Assembly: GCF_018613195.1 (NCBI RefSeq) | Contig: NZ_JAGGQQ010000011.1 | Location: 248,001 to 312,000, forward strand | Direction: 5' to 3' | DNA length: 64,000 nucleotides | From: Bacillus sp. ISL-45 | GTDB taxonomy: Bacteria; Bacillota; Bacilli; Bacillales; Cytobacillaceae | Shown: positions 59,234 through 64,000 of the stretch, piece after piece | Layout of the letters: each line of letters starts with the position of its first letter | Position numbering within the stretch: position 1 is the stretch's first letter | Notes under the pieces: model-generated | Databases searched by the model: none | The model's input: the letters and a program-made list of their open reading frames with translations, nothing else | What the model was told of the DNA's origin: nothing | Translations under genes and position numbers: made by a program

Positions 59234-61906
59234 ATGTCTAAATTTGTTTATCTTTTTAATGAAGGAAATAGCGGGATGAAGGAAATCTTGGGAGGAAAAG
59301 GTGCCAACCTGGCAGAAATGACCAATATCGGCCTTCCTGTACCTTTCGGGTTCACTCTTTCCACGGAGGCATGTAACGCTTATTATGATGCTGGAAAGAC
59401 CATTCCTGCTGAAGTTCAGGCACAGGTTTTAGAAGCACTGGGTGAATTGGAACAGAAAACTGGAAAAAAACTCGGAAATCCCCAGAACCCTTTGCTTGTA
59501 TCTGTACGCTCCGGAGCTGTATTCTCAATGCCGGGGATGATGGATACGATTCTTAACCTTGGGATGAATGACGAAACAGTCGAGGGTATGGCAAAACTAA
59601 CGAACAACCCTAGATTTGCTTATGATTCTTACCGACGTTTCATCCAGATGTTCAGTGATGTCGTACTCGATGTCGATGTCTTCTTTTTTGAGCGATTACT
59701 GGAAGAAACCAGGGAAGCGAAAGGCTACGCCGCTGATCCTGAAATGACTGCTGAGGATTGGAAGGAAGTCATCCAGGGCTATAAGAATATCGTGACCAAA
59801 CATACAAGAAAGCCTTTCCCTCAGGATCCTAAAGAACAACTATTCCTCTCCATAAACGCTGTATTTGATTCCTGGAACAACCAGAGGGCGATCGTGTACC
59901 GCCGTTTGAATAAAATCCCTTCACATCTGGGGACTGCTGTTAACATCCAGAGCATGGTCTTTGGAAACATGGGCAATGACTCAGGAACAGGTGTAGCATT
60001 TACCCGGGACCCATCAACTGGAGAAAGCATCCTTTATGGTGAATATTTGATTAATGCACAAGGAGAGGATGTGGTCGCAGGCATCCGGACTCCACAGCCA
60101 ATTCAGACGTTAAAGGATGAAATGCCTGCAGTTTATCAGCAGTTTGTCGATACTTGTAACCGTCTCGAACAGCATTATGAGGATATGCAGGATATCGAAT
60201 TCACGGTTGAACGCGGAGAACTGTTCATCCTTCAGACACGGACCGGGAAGCGCACTGCACAGGCTGCCATCCGCATCGCTACAGAGTTGTTCAAAGAAGG
60301 AATCATCGATAAAAAAACTGCATTGCTTCGTGTTGACCCGGAACAGCTTGACCAGCTCCTGCATCGCAGGATCGATGAGAATTTCGAGCGCAATCAGTTG
60401 GCCAAAGGTCTTCCTGCTTCACCTGGCGCAGCAACGGGAAAAGTAGTATTTGATGCGGATGAAGCAGAATTGCTTGCTAACGAAGGCGTAAAGGTCATTT
60501 TGGTACGACCTGAAACAACACCAGACGATATCCATGGCATTATCGCAGCACAAGCTGTCGTTACTAGCCGAGGAGGAATGACAAGCCATGCAGCTGTAGT
60601 GGCACGGGGGATGGGCAAGGCTTGTATTTGTGGTTGCGAAGCGATGAAAATCGATTTGCACGAAAAACAATTCCGTGTTGGTGAAACGGTAGTCAATTAT
60701 GGTGAGATCATTACGATTGACGGCGGAACGGGTGAAATTATGCTCGGTGAAATCCCAATGATTGAACCTGAGCTGTCCGAAGAGTTCCAGCTTTTGCTCA
60801 AATGGGCTGATGAAGAGCGCAAGATTGGTGTCCGTGCCAACGCAGATAATCCTGAGGATTCTGCCAAGGCTTTGGAATTCGGTGCAGGCGGAATTGGTCT
60901 ATGCCGAACGGAGCATATGTTTATGGACGCAGCAAGAGTGCCGATTGTCCAGAAGATGATTCTTGCAGAAACATTCGAAGAACGAAATGCAGCACTTGAT
61001 GAACTATTGCCGATGCAACAGGGGGATTTTGAAAAAATCCTTGAAGTCATGCAGGGGCTGCCAGTAACCATTCGTTTGCTGGATCCTCCTTTACATGAGT
61101 TCCTGCCAGATAAAGAAGAACTAATTGTCGAGATTACGAAACTGCAAATCCTGGACCCTGAATCAAAAGAGCTAAAGGAAAAGGAAGCGTTGCTTAAGAA
61201 GGTACGGCAATTGGACGAATTCAATCCGATGCTTGGCCACCGTGGCTGCCGACTTGGCATGATTCATCCCGAAATCTATGAAATGCAGGCAAGAGCCATT
61301 TTCTATGCTGTAGCAAATTTAGCTGATAAAGGAATCAATGCCCAGCCTGAAATTATGATTCCGCTGGTTGGCCATGTCAATGAGTTAAAGGAAATGCGTG
61401 AACTGGTCAATGCAGCTGCGCAAAGCATAAAAGAGGAAACTGGCAAAGATTTTGAATATACTGTTGGAACAATGATTGAGATACCGCGGGCAGCATTGAC
61501 TGCGGACCAGATTGCCGAGGAAGCTGACTTCTTCTCATTTGGTACGAATGACCTGACACAGACTACATTCGGTTACAGCCGCGACGATGCTGAAGGAAAG
61601 TTCCTTCAAGCGTATATTGAACAAAAGGTTCTGCCCGAAAACCCGTTTGCTGTGCTTGATCGTGAGGGAGTGGGCAAGCTGGTTGAGACTGGTGTGGAAC
61701 TTGGCCGTCAGACTAAGCCGGGCCTAAAGACAGGAATTTGCGGGGAGCACGGCGGTGAAAAGAGTTCGATTGAATTTTGCTACAATGCAGGACTTGACTA
61801 TGTAAGCTGCTCGCCATTCCGAGTACCGCTTGCAAGACTCGCTGCTGCCCAGGCAACGATCCGCCATGAGAGTAACAATGAAAAAGAAGCAGTAATTTCT
61901 AAATAA
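59234..61906 (+). CDS. ppdK: Pyruvate, phosphate dikinase
   Basis: An 890-residue PPDK interconverting pyruvate + ATP + Pi and phosphoenolpyruvate + AMP + PPi. N-terminal nucleotide-grasp domain (GGKGANLAEMTNIGLPVPFG), phosphohistidine domain with SRGGMTSHAAVVARGMGKAC (catalytic His452, regulatory Thr450), and C-terminal TIM barrel (GHRGCRLGM, SFGTNDLTQTTFGYSRDD, GICGEHGG with catalytic Cys). AGGAG lies nine bases before the ATG. Its regulator YqfL and the gluconeogenesis repressor CcpN precede it. Confidence 0.97.
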   Translation: MSKFVYLFNEGNSGMKEILGGKGANLAEMTNIGLPVPFGFTLSTEACNAYYDAGKTIPAEVQAQVLEALGELEQKTGKKLGNPQNPLLVSVRSGAVFSMPGMMDTILNLGMNDETVEGMAKLTNNPRFAYDSYRRFIQMFSDVVLDVDVFFFERLLEETREAKGYAADPEMTAEDWKEVIQGYKNIVTKHTRKPFPQDPKEQLFLSINAVFDSWNNQRAIVYRRLNKIPSHLGTAVNIQSMVFGNMGNDSGTGVAFTRDPSTGESILYGEYLINAQGEDVVAGIRTPQPIQTLKDEMPAVYQQFVDTCNRLEQHYEDMQDIEFTVERGELFILQTRTGKRTAQAAIRIATELFKEGIIDKKTALLRVDPEQLDQLLHRRIDENFERNQLAKGLPASPGAATGKVVFDADEAELLANEGVKVILVRPETTPDDIHGIIAAQAVVTSRGGMTSHAAVVARGMGKACICGCEAMKIDLHEKQFRVGETVVNYGEIITIDGGTGEIMLGEIPMIEPELSEEFQLLLKWADEERKIGVRANADNPEDSAKALEFGAGGIGLCRTEHMFMDAARVPIVQKMILAETFEERNAALDELLPMQQGDFEKILEVMQGLPVTIRLLDPPLHEFLPDKEELIVEITKLQILDPESKELKEKEALLKKVRQLDEFNPMLGHRGCRLGMIHPEIYEMQARAIFYAVANLADKGINAQPEIMIPLVGHVNELKEMRELVNAAAQSIKEETGKDFEYTVGTMIEIPRAALTADQIAEEADFFSFGTNDLTQTTFGYSRDDAEGKFLQAYIEQKVLPENPFAVLDREGVGKLVETGVELGRQTKPGLKTGICGEHGGEKSSIEFCYNAGLDYVSCSPFRVPLARLAAAQATIRHESNNEKEAVISK

Positions 61907-61915
61907 TTTTGAACT

Positions 61916-61948
61916 GGAGCGTGTAATGAGAACACGCTCCTTTTTTTT
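61916..61948 (+). terminator. Intrinsic terminator of ccpN-yqfL-ppdK
   Basis: GGAGCGTGT/ACACGCTCC 9-bp stem, 7-nt loop, T8. Confidence 0.93.
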
Positions 61949-62084
61949 ACTATCATTAATTTCCTTATTAATAGGTAACTGATGGAAAAAAGGGTATACT
62001 AAATATATACGTAATTCCTCGGGTCTTCTGGTGTTTCCACTTACCATGAGAAGGCGTGAGACCAAACCAGAGAGGATGAGGGAA

Positions 62085-62465
62085 ATGTTAGTAAAACTAT
62101 ATCAAGCAAAAGCGGGCGATGGCAGCAAAAAGAAGGGATTGAGGAGAACACAATCCTATTTTATTACACCGGAGGATGCACTAGCAGAAGCCTTTGCTTT
62201 AAAAGAAAAGATGGATTCAAGATACAAAAATGAAATAGAATGGGATTATCAAGGTGCTATGACAGGGACATCTGACAAAATGAAAATACTAAAGGGATAT
62301 CTGAAGGGAAATCGCCAAACCACACCGTTTTACCTTGAAATCCTAAGTGTGGATAACGTTGATAAAATTAAACCAGTTTCACCGATTAAACCTAAAAGTG
62401 TAACAAAGGACGACAAAAAGGTTCTGACCAAAGTAATGAAAAAGTTGAAGTTGAAGAACGCATAG
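62085..62465 (+). CDS. Hypothetical basic protein
   Basis: About 126 residues, lysine-rich, starting MLVKLYQAKAGDGSKKKGL. GAGAGG lies nine bases before the ATG at 62085; earlier in-frame starts at 62031 and 62076 lack spacing. It contains ITPEDALAEAFALKEKMDSR and a very basic tail (KKVLTKVMKKLKLKNA). Family not recognised. Confidence 0.55.
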   Translation: MLVKLYQAKAGDGSKKKGLRRTQSYFITPEDALAEAFALKEKMDSRYKNEIEWDYQGAMTGTSDKMKILKGYLKGNRQTTPFYLEILSVDNVDKIKPVSPIKPKSVTKDDKKVLTKVMKKLKLKNA

Positions 62466-62502
62466 TAAGCCGTTCCACTGATTTATGAAGAATATTAAAT
62501 GG

Positions 62503-62537
62503 AAGGGCACGCACATTTTGTTGTGCGGCCTTTTATT
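62503..62537 (+). terminator. Terminator-like hairpin
   Basis: AAGG-GCA-CGCACA/TGTGCG-G-CCTT stem with loop and TTTTATTTAT. Confidence 0.65.
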
Positions 62538-62652
62538 TATATAGCTATAAAAAGCTTTCTGCTCAAACCAGCATGGGTGGGGTCATAGACCTCCTGAAAA
62601 AGTGCTGCCGAAACAAAACATTTTCACTTTACATATAATAAGGGGTTCATAT

Positions 62653-64000
62653 ATGAAACAAATTGAAATAATCCACCAGCAGGCAGTGGAGAACACAAAA
62701 ACCAAGATAATGGATGATATCGAAAATTTCCTTGGTGAACAGGAAGTTCTTCCTGACTTCGCGGAGTATTTAGATAAAAGGCATACTTATATCAGCCAGA
62801 TTTGGATGAATGTGTGGCTGACAAAGTCTACTAATGACTTTTCGAAGCGTGATAAGAAGGCTTTTTTAAGTGAGCGGGGATATGTTGTTGAAGGTGTGGA
62901 CCGGAAGCTGATCAACAAGCTTTTCAGGAATGAAATGAGAGGCTATAAAGTCTTCAACACAATGGAATGGATCAAGTCCGCGATTGATGAGCACAGTTGG
63001 GAAGCACAATATCATCATGCAAGAAAAAAGTTCCTGAAGAAAGTGGAGGAAGACAGGCTGCTTGAGCAAAAGGCAGGCATTAAGGAGAAAATCCAGAACG
63101 TTTCCCATATGGTCTTAAGTGACTTTCAAGAATCAGCCTTCCTTAAAATCAGACATGAGATGGCAAAGAAACTAAAGATAATCTTAATCGAAAATCAAAA
63201 ATTCGAGGATATCGACACATACATGCTGGAAGAAAAATTAACCGTGATTGGAGCGTTCAATCCTGCTGATTACAGAACAATGGCTGACTTTTATGATGAA
63301 CTGACTGGTCAAATCCACCAAACAGCGAGTTTTGGGCGATTTTATTTTGAGTATGAGACCTACCAGTATCATTTCGCAAATGAAGTTTTAGAATATTTTA
63401 CACAGATAGCAGCTGAGAAGGTATTGGATCATCTCGATCAGCATATTTTCAGGGAATATGAGGAACTGTTCAAGGACAAACTTTCAGCTGCAGAGATAAA
63501 AAGAATTATTAATGATTTAGCTGAAGTTTATTTGGATGGTTTTCTTTTTAAGCTGCAGGAAGAGTATGTAACCGATTTGCTCGATTTGGCTGAAATTAAA
63601 TTTGATGAGGAAGAACATCAAGCAATATACGAAAGAGACCTTGGAGATAGGGAACGAAGGAAGGCAGAGGAGCAGGCAGAGCTTGAACGGAAAAGGGAAG
63701 AAGAAGCTCGCATGCTGGAGGACATTTTTGGCCGCGAATACAATCCTTCGCTGAGAAGAAATGTCAGGTATATACTTCACATCGGTGAAACAAATACGGG
63801 AAAGACCCACCACGCTCTGGAAAGGATGAAGGAGGCAAAAACAGGTTTGTATCTTGCCCCGCTTCGTCTGCTTGCTCTTGAGGTTTATGAAAAGCTCAAT
63901 ACAGAGGGTATTCCATGTTCCCTGAAAACAGGCGAGGAAGAAAAGCCAGTGGAGGGAGCCAACCATATATCCTGTACAGTTGAAATGTTTTACGAAAAGG
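62653..64000 (+). CDS. Suv3-like ATP-dependent helicase, N-terminal part
   Basis: An open frame of 449 codons that runs off the right edge. The first 370 residues are helical and charged, ending in an Arg/Glu-rich coiled segment (RERRKAEEQAELERKREEEA). Then the helicase core begins: HIGETNTGKTHHALERM (motif I) and LYLAPLRLLALEVYEKLN (motif Ia), closely matching Suv3/DExH RNA helicases. The rest is outside the window. AGGGG lies seven bases before the ATG. Confidence 0.8.
   Translation, partial: MKQIEIIHQQAVENTKTKIMDDIENFLGEQEVLPDFAEYLDKRHTYISQIWMNVWLTKSTNDFSKRDKKAFLSERGYVVEGVDRKLINKLFRNEMRGYKVFNTMEWIKSAIDEHSWEAQYHHARKKFLKKVEEDRLLEQKAGIKEKIQNVSHMVLSDFQESAFLKIRHEMAKKLKIILIENQKFEDIDTYMLEEKLTVIGAFNPADYRTMADFYDELTGQIHQTASFGRFYFEYETYQYHFANEVLEYFTQIAAEKVLDHLDQHIFREYEELFKDKLSAAEIKRIINDLAEVYLDGFLFKLQEEYVTDLLDLAEIKFDEEEHQAIYERDLGDRERRKAEEQAELERKREEEARMLEDIFGREYNPSLRRNVRYILHIGETNTGKTHHALERMKEAKTGLYLAPLRLLALEVYEKLNTEGIPCSLKTGEEEKPVEGANHISCTVEMFYEK

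Overview
The window reads as a chromosomal segment of a Gram-positive, endospore-forming, facultatively anaerobic Bacillaceae bacterium (Bacillus/Mesobacillus-like). The basis is moderate G+C, strong GGAGG-type ribosome binding sites, frequent TTG/GTG starts, U-tailed intrinsic terminators and many Bacillus-type genes: nrnB, ykuS, ykpA, Bacillus-type fnr with a C-terminal cysteine cluster, ykoFEDC under a TPP riboswitch, yocH, yteA, adhB, ccpN-yqfL, exoA, and small sporulation-type proteins (SplA-like, CsgA-like). I see no rRNA, tRNA, CRISPR array, prophage or intact IS element.

Layout. 0.0-9 kb: pflB (cut by the left edge), a membrane cupredoxin, nrnB, a D,D-carboxypeptidase, a PhoA-type alkaline phosphatase behind a phased row of PhoP-like boxes, a lipoprotein, and modAB. 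9-20 kb: an ABC-F ATPase, a Sco protein, lrgAB, fnr, a structured leader with tandem terminators before a MutS2-like gene, a formate/nitrite channel and an MFS transporter. 20-25 kb: small proteins, a 593-bp element with 23-bp inverted ends and broken reading frames, and an orphan MHYT-PAS-PAS histidine kinase. 25-36 kb: an fdhF-type formate dehydrogenase with an in-frame UGA at the catalytic position and a SECIS-like hairpin just behind it, then LysM-3D hydrolase, YteA, BrkB-type membrane protein, AdhB, a ferritin-like protein and a TsdA-type dihaem cytochrome. 36-42 kb: thiamine-precursor ECF transporter plus small proteins. 42-50 kb: a second, cysteine-type formate dehydrogenase with its DUF1641 partner and FdhD, a mismatch glycosylase, GNAT, VanZ and PpiB. 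50-64 kb: SatD/DUF3307 pair, photolyase-family protein, divergent EamA/MocR pair, exoA, a 15-unit tandem array of hairpin repeats, ccpN-yqfL-ppdK, and the start of a Suv3-like helicase.

How the genes work together. A formate theme runs through the window: pyruvate formate-lyase makes formate, an FNT channel can move it, two formate dehydrogenases (one predicted selenoprotein, one cysteine form) can oxidise it, FdhD sulfurates the molybdenum cofactor, ModAB can bring in molybdate, and Fnr plus Rex-like operators could tie it to oxygen and NADH. The strongest finding is the predicted selenocysteine formate dehydrogenase: the UGA codon aligns with Sec in E. coli FdhF, and the hairpin loop GGUCU begins at the same distance from the UGA as in E. 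coli fdhF. The selenocysteine machinery itself (selA, selB, selD, tRNA-Sec) is not in this window.

Other signals that ordinary genes do not explain are a GC-rich repeat of about 205 bp present three times, each time between convergent genes; a two-copy MITE-like repeat; the hairpin tandem array; and the multi-helix leader before the mutS2-like gene.
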